Source: Paenibacillus sp. OVF10
Lineage (GTDB): Bacteria > Bacillota > Bacilli > Paenibacillales > Paenibacillaceae
DNA length: 64,000 bases
NCBI GenBank assembly: GCA_022836915.1
Contig: CP094668.1
Coordinates: 1,798,001 to 1,862,000, forward strand
Direction of reading: 5' to 3'
Of the stretch, positions 20,016 through 29,541 are shown piece after piece. Position 1 is the stretch's first letter; each line of letters opens with the position of its first letter. The notes beneath the pieces are model-generated. The model worked only from the letters and a program-made list of their open reading frames with translations, searched no databases and had not been told where the DNA came from. Both the position numbers and the translations under genes were made by a program.

Positions 20016-21377
20016 TCAATTCAGTCTGAACGTTCAGGTTACACATAACCCGCTGCAACTTCCACTAGAATCTCTATTTTCCATGGCCGCACGAATCAAT
20101 AAGAAACGTTCTTTTTTATTTGTAAGCAGACTGCTGGGCAAACATATCCCGGTTAACCCGTATACCTCGCTTCTGAGCGGTGCGGCATTGGCTGTTCTGT
20201 TATATGAGCACCTGACTGAAAAGACGGAAGAGACGAAAGTTCAGATCACCGAGTGGAAACGGGAAATGGTCGAAGGATTGATTGATCCCAAGCAAGCCCG
20301 GCAAGTGTACAACATGCTGTTGCAAGAAAGCTTGAGTTTGCCGGAAATAATTCGTTTTGTTGGTTTTGCCGAGACCGCTACAGCGCTGGGCCACAGCATG
20401 TATGAGATGTTTGCTGATCAAGCTTCCTATATTCACACTACTCGCGAATATGTTCCAGCGATGCATCCAGATATTCAATTTGAAGAAGAACATTCCCACG
20501 CGATGGCTCATCGTTGTTATGCGCTGGATCATGAAGCCTTTGCAGGAGAGGGCCCGATTGTTCTGGTGGATGACGAGATTACGACCGGTAAAACCACGTT
20601 GAATATCATTCGGGATATTCAGGCCAGATATCCACGGAAGCAATATGTGATTGCTTCACTGTTGGACTGGCGTACGGAAGCGGACGAGAATCGATTTGCC
20701 GAGCTGGAAGCTGAACTGGGAATTACCATTACACCGTTAAGCCTGTTGAAGGGCCGTATTGAAGTAGTGGGTACTCCACAGTTGGAAGCAACACAGCAAG
20801 ATGAGCAGCTATCCCATCCTGCCGTAACGCTTCAGACTTCTATCGTTGCAGATGTCTTCCATCAGCTTCATGCCACTTCGGAGGATGGTGAAGGTAAACG
20901 TAGCACAGCCAGCTATGTCCAGCATACGGGCAGGTTTGGTATGCAATCCCGACATAATGGCGTATTACGTCAGGAGATTAGCCGGATCGCAGAACGACTT
21001 CGGTCGCAGCGTAAGGGAGAACGGACGTTGGTGATGGGAACAGGGAGTTCATGTACATTCCAATGCGTGTTGCTGCCGAGATGGGAGAAGGCGTGTTGTA
21101 TCAATCGACTACCCGCAGTCCAATCCATACACATCCGGCTCCAGGATATGCTGTTGTTAGTGGTGCCGGATATGCCTCACCGGAAGACGCATCCGTTCGT
21201 AACTTTATTTATAACATTGCGCCGGGACAATATGATGAGATTTTTGTTCTGCTGGAGAGACAGATGTCCGAAGAACGAATGGAACCGATGGTGAAGGTAC
21301 TGGAGCAGTTGGGATGCGGACACATTCATATTGTGTATTGCGGCTTGCCAGAGAAGACAGGGGACAACGAGCAATGA
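19945..21377 (+). CDS. Phosphoribosyltransferase with C-terminal TRSP domain (one apparent frameshift)
   Basis: About 477 aa. The PRPP-binding loop is PIVLVDDEITTGKTTLNIIR near residue 200, and the N-terminal hood is IPVNPYTSLLSGAALAVLL. The C-terminal TRSP domain is named for the Thr-Arg-Ser-Pro motif, here TTRSPIHTHPAPGYAV. The frame is lost in GGG at 21043-21045; one extra G gives VMGTGEFMYIPMRVA. The start is not certain: ATG 19945 follows GGGGTG and overlaps the aldolase by 71 bases; ATG 19933 is possible. Predicted to transfer a ribose phosphate onto a base-like acceptor in Ter metabolite synthesis; the product is not known. Confidence 0.85.
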
Positions 21378-22525
21378 ACTTAACTACACTGGAGCTAATC
21401 AGACAACGTGAGATTCAATCTCCCGAACCGATGGGCAGTTATGCTGCATCGGACGTTGTTTTCCTACTGAAGGATATCAGCCATGTGGATCTGGAAAAGG
21501 GAACGAGTGAACGGGAGCAAGCAATCCAATCCGGGGTTCATTATTCGGAGATGTTGCCCGTGGAATATCAGCCTACAGCAGAATACATCGAGCTTTTCCA
21601 TCAGACGCTGGAACAATCCGCTGCAAGAATCGCGCGTCATACCGCCATTGTGGCTGAGAAGATTGTAGAGCGCAGGGGACTGAATCTTGTGCTGGTATCT
21701 CTGGCTCGAGCCGGAACACCTGTGGGCATCCTGATCAAGCGTTATATTGAATTGAAATACAAGGTAACGATTCCGCATTATAGCATTTCGATTATTCGTG
21801 GCAAGGGTATGGACGAGAACGCAATTTTATATATTTTACAGCAGCATGGTCTGGAAACAGCCATTCAATTTGTAGACGGTTGGACAGGCAAAGGGGCTAT
21901 TCGCAAAGTGCTGAAAGAGTCCTGTGACCAAATGGAGCGGACTTATGGTGTAAGCCTCGATGATGATCTTGCCGTGTTGGCCGATCCGGGGCAATGCTCA
22001 GGCACCTTTGGGACGAGGGAAGATTATCTCATTCCTAGCGCTTGTCTGAATTCCACTGTCTCTGGACTGGTGAGTCGCACAGTACTTCGCGATGATCTGA
22101 TTGGGCCGGCAGATTTTCACGGGGCCAAATGGTATCGTGAATGGTCCTCTGCGGATGTGTCGACTGAATACGTGGATACCATTGCTCAGCATTTTCCGCA
22201 AATGATGGACCAAGTGGAGATTCGCTCGGACGACAATGCTACCGATACTTCGGAAATAACCTGGAAAGGCTGGCAGGATATCGAGTCCATCCAGCAATCC
22301 TTTGGCATTGCGAACATCAATCTGATCAAACCTGGAATCGGAGAAACAACCCGGGTGTTATTGCGTCGGGTCCCCTGGAAGATTCTTGTGGACCGTCTGG
22401 ATAATCCGGATTTGCAACATATCATGATGCTCGCCAGAGACAGAAATGTGCCGGTTGAGGTATATCCCGGACTAACCTATTCCTGTTGCGGCATTATTCA
22501 ATCCCTGGGAGGTGGAGGAGAATGA
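21374..22525 (+). CDS. StiP-like protein (PRTase-related, Ter cluster)
   Basis: 383 aa. Resembles the family annotated as 'cysteine protease StiP', which comparative work treats as a phosphoribosyltransferase-related enzyme. Visible landmarks are GSYAASDVVFLLKDI, LVLVSLARAGTPVGILIKRY, HYSISIIRGKGMDENA and FVDGWTGKGAIRKVL. The C-terminal part (INLIKPGIGETTRVLLRR) looks like a PELOTA-type RNA-binding domain. ATG 21374 overlaps the upstream TGA (ATGA), indicating translational coupling. The protease name is probably misleading; the PRTase link is the better-supported reading. Confidence 0.85.
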   Translation: MNLTTLELIRQREIQSPEPMGSYAASDVVFLLKDISHVDLEKGTSEREQAIQSGVHYSEMLPVEYQPTAEYIELFHQTLEQSAARIARHTAIVAEKIVERRGLNLVLVSLARAGTPVGILIKRYIELKYKVTIPHYSISIIRGKGMDENAILYILQQHGLETAIQFVDGWTGKGAIRKVLKESCDQMERTYGVSLDDDLAVLADPGQCSGTFGTREDYLIPSACLNSTVSGLVSRTVLRDDLIGPADFHGAKWYREWSSADVSTEYVDTIAQHFPQMMDQVEIRSDDNATDTSEITWKGWQDIESIQQSFGIANINLIKPGIGETTRVLLRRVPWKILVDRLDNPDLQHIMMLARDRNVPVEVYPGLTYSCCGIIQSLGGGGE

Positions 22526-23373
22526 TGATCTACGCAAGTGATCTGGACCAGACGTTGGTGTACTCCCGTCGTGCGCTCCGTATTCCCGAAGATACACCGG
22601 GACTTGTTCCCGCAGAGTGGATTAACGGCAAGTTGTCCGCTTTTATGTCAGCATATGCACTGGAGCGGTTGCAGTCTTTGCCACAAGACATTGTATTTAT
22701 GCCTGTGACGACACGTACTGTGGAGCAGTACCGGCGCATTCATATTTTTCAGACCGAATGTATTCCGAAATATGCAGTGACGAGTAATGGTGGCAACATT
22801 ATTGTTGATGGTCAGGTAGACGATGAATGGAATCTGCATATTCGTTCTTTGCTTCGTCAGCAGGCAGCTACTCCTGAAGAGATCCTGGATTTATTTGACG
22901 ATGTGCTGAGTCCAGAATGGGTGATTAACCAGCGATTGTGTGATGAGCTGTTCTTTGCATTGCTGATCGAACGTGACAAGCTCCCAATGGAGCGTATTGC
23001 GGAAAAGATTCGGGTGTTAGAGACGCTTGGATGGGAGAGTTCGATTCAGGGTCGGAAGCTCTATCTGGTGCCTTCGGCCGTGAACAAACGAGCTGCAGTG
23101 GAGCACATTAGGCAACGCATTGGCGATGTGCCTGTAATTGCTTCGGGCGATTCCTTGCTGGATCGCTGTTTGCTGGACTTTGCGCAGCATGCTATTGCTC
23201 CGTCCCACGGAGAGTTACATGTGGAGAGACAGCGTGTACCTGAGCAAGTACCGTATCAATTTACGAAACAATTCGGTGCTTTTGCAGCAGATGAGATTCT
23301 CGATTACGTCCACCGTATTCATAACGATCAACAGACCCAGATAGACCATGCCGAGATAAGGGAGACCGTATAA
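22522..23373 (+). CDS. HAD-superfamily phosphatase of the Ter cluster
   Basis: 283 aa. Motif I is YASDLDQTLVYS (DxDxT), motif II threonine is in VFMPVTTRT, and the C-terminal acidic motif is PVIASGDSLLDRCLL. The cap is of the Cof/sucrose-phosphatase type. It should dephosphorylate the product of the PRTase steps. ATG 22522 (ATGATG) follows GGTGGAGGAG and overlaps the upstream stop by 4 bases. Confidence 0.87.
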   Translation: MMIYASDLDQTLVYSRRALRIPEDTPGLVPAEWINGKLSAFMSAYALERLQSLPQDIVFMPVTTRTVEQYRRIHIFQTECIPKYAVTSNGGNIIVDGQVDDEWNLHIRSLLRQQAATPEEILDLFDDVLSPEWVINQRLCDELFFALLIERDKLPMERIAEKIRVLETLGWESSIQGRKLYLVPSAVNKRAAVEHIRQRIGDVPVIASGDSLLDRCLLDFAQHAIAPSHGELHVERQRVPEQVPYQFTKQFGAFAADEILDYVHRIHNDQQTQIDHAEIRETV

Positions 23374-24423
23374 ATGAAAAAAATGAAGATTTACTTCAAC
23401 CGTTGGTTCTCTGTAACGTATCATTATATGAATGCGATTCGGGACAATGAGGACGGCATGGAATTTGAGATCTACGGTACTCATCCTGATCCGGGACACA
23501 TGGCATTACAGGGCTGTGATGTTGCGGAAGTTGAACCGCGTGTAACGGGCCGGGAATATGTTGATTTTTGCCTCGACTTTTGCCGTCGTCATCAGATTGA
23601 TGTGTTTATTCCACGCTGGAACATGCTGGACATCAGCAGACATATCTCCCTGTTCGAAGAGATCGGTACACGGGTTATCGTATGCTCGGACACGGAATTG
23701 CTGGAACAATTGATGGAGAAAGACCGGTTCTATGAATCGGTGCGTGAGAAAGGCATTATGGAGATTCCGGATTATTTCACGGTCAGTAATGCTGCCCAAT
23801 TTCAGCATGCCTATGAGGCGCTGCGTGCACGTGGACATGATGTATGCTTCAAACCATGTAATGGTGAGGGCGGCATGGGATTCCGGGTGATCAACAATGA
23901 GCGTGATCCGTTGCAGGAGTTGTTCGGATACGCGCTTAACTCCATTTCGTATGAAGATGCCCTGCGTGCGTTCTCTTCTGCTCCGTCCTTTCCCAACGTC
24001 ATGGTGATGGAGGTACTGGAAGGATATGAATACAGCATTGATTGTCTTTCGGACCGCAATGGGAAACTATTAACGGCTATTCCGCGTAGAAAAGAAAGAG
24101 GACGTTTGCGCTTGCTCGAAGAAAACGAGGAATTGCTGGCGATTGCCCGCAATGTGGCAGAGGTATATCGGATTCCTTATAATTTTAATATTCAGATGAA
24201 ATATCGCAAGGATACACCGAAGCTGCTGGAGATCAATCCGCGTATGTCGGGTGGGTTGCACATGTCTTGTCTGTCCGGTGTGAACTTCCCTTATCTGGCG
24301 GTCAAGTCGGCACTTGGCCATGATATTGGACCACTTCATCCGAAATTTGGCATACTGGGAAGTCATATCGAACAGCCATTTATAATCGACGTTCAGAAGG
24401 TAAGCGGAGTACACCACGTCTAG
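23374..24423 (+). CDS. ATP-grasp ligase of the Ter cluster
   Basis: 349 aa. ATP-grasp landmarks: VCFKPCNGEGGMGFRVI (ATP-binding loop), VMVMEVLEGYEYSIDCLSD, and the metal-binding end KLLEINPRMSGGLHMSC. The fold resembles carbamoyl-phosphate synthase large chain and D-Ala ligase relatives that join a carboxylate to an amine. It starts directly at the HAD stop codon, so the biosynthetic genes from 18795 to 24423 form one coupled unit. Expected to perform the last ligation in Ter metabolite synthesis. Confidence 0.88.
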   Translation: MKKMKIYFNRWFSVTYHYMNAIRDNEDGMEFEIYGTHPDPGHMALQGCDVAEVEPRVTGREYVDFCLDFCRRHQIDVFIPRWNMLDISRHISLFEEIGTRVIVCSDTELLEQLMEKDRFYESVREKGIMEIPDYFTVSNAAQFQHAYEALRARGHDVCFKPCNGEGGMGFRVINNERDPLQELFGYALNSISYEDALRAFSSAPSFPNVMVMEVLEGYEYSIDCLSDRNGKLLTAIPRRKERGRLRLLEENEELLAIARNVAEVYRIPYNFNIQMKYRKDTPKLLEINPRMSGGLHMSCLSGVNFPYLAVKSALGHDIGPLHPKFGILGSHIEQPFIIDVQKVSGVHHV

Positions 24424-24485
24424 CTGAGAATTTTCCTCAACATTGACACCTTCTGGATGGTTTTTTTACAATACGGATGAGAGGT

Positions 24486-24663
24486 TATTCAAAAAGTCCA
24501 CTTTTGATTACGAATATGAAATTCAGCCGAAATAAGCGGGAGGCTTACGAAGTATGTTTCCTATGGAAACATTGTGGTTGCTCACGTAGTTTTCCTACGC
24601 TCCGCTACTCCATTTCTATCTTCATTCCATCTTCTCGGTACTGAAAACCAGACTTTTTGAATA
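24486..24663. repeat. 178-bp MITE-like element with perfect 13-bp inverted ends
   Basis: TATTCAAAAAGTC at 24486-24498 is repeated in inverted form, GACTTTTTGAATA, at 24651-24663. Inside is a perfect hairpin GTTTCCTATGGAAAC (24556-24570). No reading frame or transposase is present. It lies in the gap between the ATP-grasp gene and the next Ter-cluster gene. Confidence 0.6.
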
Positions 24664-24699
24664 TGCACTGTATGTGTTGTTAAGGCAGGAGGACAAGTA

Positions 24700-25452
24700 A
24701 TGTTACGGAAAACGAAGATAGGTATAGGCGCATTGGTCGGTTATGGTCTCGCGGCAATCTCGAGTCCTTTTCTACCGGATGTCATCACGTGGGCAATTCC
24801 GGCACTGGCAACTGTGGTCGGGGGACTGATTCCTTCACGATCCACGCCACGCACACAGGTCGAGGGTTCGTCATCAGCCCCTGTACCCATTACAGATATC
24901 GGAAATGAACCATCCCGCTTGAATGGTGGACAAGCGCCAAGCGCAGTGCCAACAGGGGCAAGAGAAGCTTCTCTGGCTCAGCCCCATTCGAGCTCCACTC
25001 CCGCACAACATGCGAGTTCAGAACAAGCGAAGCCTTCCCGCACCGAACCAGATCCTGTATTTGATCCAGTGATTGAATACCTGGAGGTTCTGGAGGATAT
25101 GATCATCTCTGAAGGTCAGAAGAACGAGCTGGATAATGAGATCGTGGAGAAATCATTGGCGTTGTTTGCCCGTCTTCAGCGTGTGATTCCTTCCCTTCAG
25201 GAGTTAAACAACGGGGATATTAACCATACGGTGCGCAGACTGATTTTGAAAGACCTGAACGGTTTTATTAATCCATTTCTGCGTTTAAGTGGAGAAGCCA
25301 AACGCAATAATCGGCGTATGCTGCTGAATGGTCTTCGAGACGTAGATTCCAAGATATCGGATATTGTATCAACGATTGAACATAAAGACTTAATGGAGCT
25401 TCAGAACAAAGCGGAACTAATACATCAACGGTATAACAGCTCTGAATTATAG
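24700..25452 (+). CDS. TelA-linked membrane protein, XpaC-like (tentative)
   Basis: 250 aa. Hydrophobic N-terminus (IGALVGYGLAAISSPFLPDV, ITWAIPALATVVGGLIP), then a Ser/Pro/Thr-rich linker of about 80 residues. A helical C-terminal domain follows (PVIEYLEVLEDMIISEGQ, NGFINPFLRLSGEAKRNN). It sits 11 bases before telA. In Bacillus, TelA-type genes are paired with xpaC, whose product is also helical and poorly understood; the resemblance is suggestive, not firm. Possibly anchors TelA at the membrane. Confidence 0.5.
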   Translation: MLRKTKIGIGALVGYGLAAISSPFLPDVITWAIPALATVVGGLIPSRSTPRTQVEGSSSAPVPITDIGNEPSRLNGGQAPSAVPTGAREASLAQPHSSSTPAQHASSEQAKPSRTEPDPVFDPVIEYLEVLEDMIISEGQKNELDNEIVEKSLALFARLQRVIPSLQELNNGDINHTVRRLILKDLNGFINPFLRLSGEAKRNNRRMLLNGLRDVDSKISDIVSTIEHKDLMELQNKAELIHQRYNSSEL

Positions 25453-25463
25453 GAGGGATTGGC

Positions 25464-26567
25464 ATGGCAACGGAATGGGCTCAGTTGAAGCAGGAAGATG
25501 AGCAACGGATTAACCAGGAAGCAACGCAGCTTATTCAGAAAGTGTCCCAAAGTGATCCGGCTCACCTGGATACCTTAATGGATGATATCGGCAAGTTGGG
25601 CGTGAAAACACAAGAGAGAGCAGGACAGACTCTCAAGCTGCTTGATCGTCCAGTCAATGAACTGATGTCCGGGAATCGGGCAGAGGTATCCAACATGATC
25701 CTGAAGCTCCGTGATGAATGTGAGAGTTTGCAGCAGAGTAAAAATGTGAGTTTTGTCGGGAAGTTGTTACGTAAAAGCCCGCTGAAAAACTATGTATACC
25801 GTTATCAATCCGTTCGCACGAACATTGATGCCATCATTAACGGGTTGCGGGACGGCAAGGACAACCTGGAAGAAAGCATCGTGAACATGCGTCAATTGAA
25901 ACGTTCTTCCATTCAGGAGATCTACAATCTGCAGACCAAAATCTCTTTTGGTAATCAATTGAAAGCATTGTTCGAAACCGAGATCGCCAAGCCTGAGAAC
26001 GAGAATCGTAAAGCACATCTGGAGCGTGGGTTGCGCAAAGTGGTAACACGTACCCAATCCATGACAGAGATGATCATGCTGTACAATCAGGCGATCGCAG
26101 CTACCGACATCATTAATGATAACAATGACAAGCTGATTGATTCAGTGAATAATGCCATTGATAAAACAGCGAATCTGATCACCGTTTCGGCCATGATTGC
26201 GATGGCTCTTAATGATCAGGAGAAGGTCATTTCTGCTGTGGAAGCTACGAATAAGACGATTGAAGATCAATTCAAGGAGAACGCCAGGTTGCTGAAGACA
26301 ACAACAGAGAAAACAAATGAGCTGTTGTCCAAACCGGCCATGTCCCTTGAAGCGGTCAATCAGGCGATGGGTGATCTGATGTCTGCGCTGGATCTGTCCG
26401 AGCAGTCCAATCGCCGCATCATCGAGAGCTGTAATGACTATACCAACAAGATGACAACTCTTAACGCCAAGATGAGTGATCGATTGGGTCTGGAAGGGCC
26501 GAAGACTGCTGCCATTCCGGAGAAAAACAAACCGGATTCCAGCGCATTAGGATCTTTTCTGGATTAG
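25464..26567 (+). CDS. telA: TelA-family toxic anion resistance protein
   Basis: 367 aa, almost entirely helical and coiled-coil, as in TelA/KlaA/YceH. Landmarks: DTLMDDIGKLGVKTQERAG, FVGKLLRKSPLKNYVYRYQS and TANLITVSAMIAMALNDQEK. Family members are linked to tellurite and other toxic-anion tolerance, and sit beside ter genes in bacilli. ATG 25464 follows AGGAGGGATT. Biochemical activity unknown. Confidence 0.9.
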   Translation: MATEWAQLKQEDEQRINQEATQLIQKVSQSDPAHLDTLMDDIGKLGVKTQERAGQTLKLLDRPVNELMSGNRAEVSNMILKLRDECESLQQSKNVSFVGKLLRKSPLKNYVYRYQSVRTNIDAIINGLRDGKDNLEESIVNMRQLKRSSIQEIYNLQTKISFGNQLKALFETEIAKPENENRKAHLERGLRKVVTRTQSMTEMIMLYNQAIAATDIINDNNDKLIDSVNNAIDKTANLITVSAMIAMALNDQEKVISAVEATNKTIEDQFKENARLLKTTTEKTNELLSKPAMSLEAVNQAMGDLMSALDLSEQSNRRIIESCNDYTNKMTTLNAKMSDRLGLEGPKTAAIPEKNKPDSSALGSFLD

Positions 26568-26632
26568 GGTAGAACTAGCTGCATATCGTTTCGAGATCGC
26601 TACATGTATTTATTTTCTACGAGGGACGCCGA

Positions 26633-27268
26633 GTGCGTCTCTTTGTTTCATTGGATAGAGTGAAGTTAAAATCTGGGGATGTGCAAAGGAGCTTGCTGAA
26701 CATGCTGGACTTTTCATTCGAGATTATTGATGAGACCAAGATTAATATTCAATACAAATATGGCAGTGAGTTCTTTAACTTTAACCTGTATTATGCAAAC
26801 GGGGAGTGGACGCTGCATCCATTTGACGGCATACTGATCCAAAATCGTGAAATGTGCAGTCTGATTGTGTCTGAGCTGCTCCGTAACAAAGATTTTCATG
26901 TCATGTTGGCCAAAGAGAAAATCATCTTATCTCAATTGCGCACCAGTATTAATCTCCAGTCCGACGGTCCAGATGAATGGGTAGCGGATCGAAGAAATGC
27001 AGATTATTCCAGCCATGATGATGAGTTGATGGATTACATAGGAAACCATAGCTTCGAAGACATATTACAGCTTGAGCAAGAACAGATTGAGTCCAGAGTG
27101 CAGTTTTTCCAACAGATCATTCAGAGAATGTTTATGGAGGGACTTGGACCTCAGGATGCCGATTTTATCAAAGTTCAGGCCGTGATTCGGGTATATAAAG
27201 AGACTTACGATCGCCTGGGCGAATTGAATGATGGCTACCGGAGTGAGCGTGGACGTAGAAGATGGTAG
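26633..27268 (+). CDS. Uncharacterised protein at the end of the Ter cluster
   Basis: 211 aa, no domain recognised. The N-terminal half is beta-rich (FSFEIIDETKINIQYKYGSE, FFNFNLYYANGEWTLHPFDG). The C-terminal half is helical and acidic with a basic tail (RSERGRRRW). GTG 26633 is the first start in frame; ATG 26702, preceded by AAAGGAG at 26685-26691, is a reasonable alternative. It lies 65 bases after telA in the same orientation and just before a strong terminator, so it probably belongs to the Ter operon. Confidence 0.6.
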   Translation: MRLFVSLDRVKLKSGDVQRSLLNMLDFSFEIIDETKINIQYKYGSEFFNFNLYYANGEWTLHPFDGILIQNREMCSLIVSELLRNKDFHVMLAKEKIILSQLRTSINLQSDGPDEWVADRRNADYSSHDDELMDYIGNHSFEDILQLEQEQIESRVQFFQQIIQRMFMEGLGPQDADFIKVQAVIRVYKETYDRLGELNDGYRSERGRRRW

Positions 27269-27283
27269 GATGTAAAGTTGAAA

Positions 27284-27320
27284 AAAGGTTCATCTGCCAT
27301 AGGCAGATGAACCTTTGTGT
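27284..27320. terminator. Bidirectional terminator
   Basis: AAAGGTTCATCTGCC (27284-27298) and GGCAGATGAACCTTT (27302-27316) form a 15-bp stem with A/T runs on both sides. It serves the Ter cluster on the left and the minus-strand coat gene on the right. Confidence 0.88.
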
Positions 27321-27331
27321 TCTTCGGATAC

Positions 27332-27994
27332 TCAAGGGAGATGAATGGTTTGGATATGATCGGTATGCATAATTAAAGAAGTCCCATCTGCTTCTACCAA
27401 GGCGAGCAAGTGGCTGTCTGCATTCTTTAATAACCCTGCTCGGTAAGGCTTGCAACCGAGGTTGAGTACAACAAGTTCACCTATCATTTTATGAAGTTGC
27501 TGATCAAGTGTACGGGAGAGTGACATGGATGAGGGTTGCATAGGGAAATGTTGTTTACTAAGGGAGTAGGGTGTGCTGTTAGTAGGAGAAGGAATAATAT
27601 ATTTCAGATGATTAATGGAAACATAGATAGAATGATATAACGGAGAGTAGAACATAAAGTAGTCATTCATAATATTGGTAATATAACCATGCAATGTTTT
27701 GCCTCCGATGGAGATTTCACTAAATCGTCCACGGGCGTTCATCAGTATTTTGCGGTAAGAGATGTTGGTGTGATCCATCTCGGGGTCAGGTGTTGGCACA
27801 ATCATGCTTGAATCATCTGCTGTGCCGACATGCATGGATTGAACATGATGAAGTGGAATATAAACAAATCGCTGGTTTCCGTAGACTACAATCAGATCCT
27901 GGCCTACATCAATGATCTCACCCTGGATCGGTAGTTTACAGCCAGACAGCTCCAATTCGACGGATTTACCCAGCCAATGCGTAAGAAGTTCCAC
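27332..27994 (-). CDS. CotB-like spore coat protein
   Basis: 220 aa. Built from LSm-like beta modules of the kind found in CotB: VELELSGCKLPIQGEI ... RFVYIPLHHVQSMHVG, a second copy GKTLHGYITNIMNDYFMF ... VSINHLKYIIP, and a third near the C-terminus (VVLNLGCKPYRAGLLKN). It lacks the charged repeat tail of CotB. Located 13 bases downstream of arsB on the same strand, in an island with another CotB-like gene and cotH. Coat assignment is by similarity and context. Confidence 0.65.
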   Translation of the reverse strand: MELLTHWLGKSVELELSGCKLPIQGEIIDVGQDLIVVYGNQRFVYIPLHHVQSMHVGTADDSSMIVPTPDPEMDHTNISYRKILMNARGRFSEISIGGKTLHGYITNIMNDYFMFYSPLYHSIYVSINHLKYIIPSPTNSTPYSLSKQHFPMQPSSMSLSRTLDQQLHKMIGELVVLNLGCKPYRAGLLKNADSHLLALVEADGTSLIMHTDHIQTIHLP

Positions 27995-28007
27995 AGTATT
28001 CCTCCTC

Positions 28008-29353
28008 TCAATAGAGAATAGATGTCCAAATATAGAGTGAAATTAGGCTAACAATTAGACTGATTGGTATCACAATAAAGGTAACTTTCATATACTGTTT
28101 CCAAGAGATTCGAATATGATGGGTCTTTAATATATACATCCAAATTAACGTTGCCAAGGTGCCAATAGGCGTCAGCAAGGCTCCGATATCACTTCCCAGA
28201 ATGTTCGCAAGATATGCAAGATGCATTTGAGATTCACTTAGTGGAAGATCTGTAACAGCAAAGGTCCCAATCATGACGGAGGGCAAATTGTTGAATAGAT
28301 TGGAAAGCAGAGTGAGCATTAACCCCGACACAGCAATGATGCTGGCATTTCCTCCTTCTATTATCGGTTTCATCCACTGAATGATCGATGCGGTCATACC
28401 TGCGCGGTGAAGACTATCTACAATAACATAAATGCTGAAGGCAAAGAGTAGAATGTGCCAAGGCGTTTGTGTTATCACATCTTTGAGTCCAGTCCGGGTG
28501 CGATACCAACGCACAGCGAGCATGAGAATAACACCAGTGATTGCAACTACCTCCATGCGTATACCGACTTGCTCAGCTAGAAAATATCCTGCACGGATAA
28601 AGACAACGATACCAATACAGACACGGAACAACCACCAGTCTACTTTATTCTCGGATTCAGTTGTCTGTAGCGGATGATATCCTGAACCTGATGAAGGCTG
28701 CAGGGATACAGGGAAATGATGAATAACTTTGGGAATACTTCTGCGAAAATAATAGAATAGCAGTACGGTCATCACCATAATCGCAAGCATGGATGGCACA
28801 AACATCATCTGAGTATAAGTATTCAGATTTAAGCCAACCATTTGCAAAGCAATCAGGTTAGCCAGATTACTAAGTCCAATTGGCGCACTGGAAGCCGTAG
28901 CGATGAGGGCACCGGAGATCAGGTAGGGCAACTGTTGATGCATTTTCAGACGAAGTATAGAACAGATTCGAATAATAATCGGAGTTGTGATCAGAATACT
29001 GCCATCATTATTGAAGAAGATGGTCATGAGAAAACAAAGTAATAGAATTAGCCAGAACAATCGAAAGCCGGAACCTCTCGCTTTCTCAATCATATTCAAA
29101 GCGATCCAGCGAAAAAACCGATGCTATCTAGAATAATCGACATGACAATGGTAGAGAGAATTGTTACGGCTGCACCAGATACGATCCCGAAGATTCCAAC
29201 AATGTGAGCATAGCTGCTCACTCCAGTTAAAATAAGAAGAAGGGCGCCAAGCGAGGTGGGTATAGATTCATTCAATCCGCCAGGACGCCACATCAGGAAA
29301 ATGACAGTGATGATAAAGACCCCGAAGGTTAACCACAACTGGTAGTCAGGCAT
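28008..29353 (-). CDS. ArsB/NhaD-type membrane transporter (one apparent frameshift)
   Basis: About 448 aa with about 11-12 membrane helices. ArsB-like motifs are CFLMTIFFNNDGSILITTPI and SNLFNNLPSVMIGTFAVTD. The frame breaks in A6 at 29112-29117 (T6 on the coding strand); one extra base joins SIGFF to RWIALNMIEKARGSG. ATG 29353 follows GGGAGGTGAA. The family exports arsenite/antimonite or exchanges Na/H; no arsR or arsC gene is nearby, so the substrate is open. Its place between two coat-protein genes is odd. Confidence 0.78.
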
Positions 29354-29490
29354 TTACTGTGATTCACCTCCCAGGGGAGAAGTCCTGACGAAGCCTGAAG
29401 CAGATGTTCATGGGATGGAGTGGGCCTTCCCGGTGCAACGATCCAGTAAAAAGGCACACCAATCAAGACTAATGCGACGAAGATCAACAT
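29329..29490 (-). CDS. Possible small membrane protein upstream of the ArsB-type gene
   Basis: 53 codons from ATG 29490 with AGGGGG upstream. The N-terminus MLIFVALVLIGVPFYWIVAP is one membrane segment, followed by a short soluble tail. It overlaps the start of the arsB-type gene by 25 bases, so it could be translationally coupled to it. No homology recognised; it may be chance. Confidence 0.35.
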   Translation of the reverse strand: MLIFVALVLIGVPFYWIVAPGRPTPSHEHLLQASSGLLPWEVNHSKCLTTSCG

Positions 29491-29541
29491 GATAATTCCC
29501 CCTTTAAGCTGGTAAATAACTTAGTTTTCAGTTTATTTCAG

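Noticed and set aside
24486..24663. Remnant of an insertion sequence with transposase
   Set aside because: Inverted ends are present but only 178 bp lie between them and no transposase fragment is readable.
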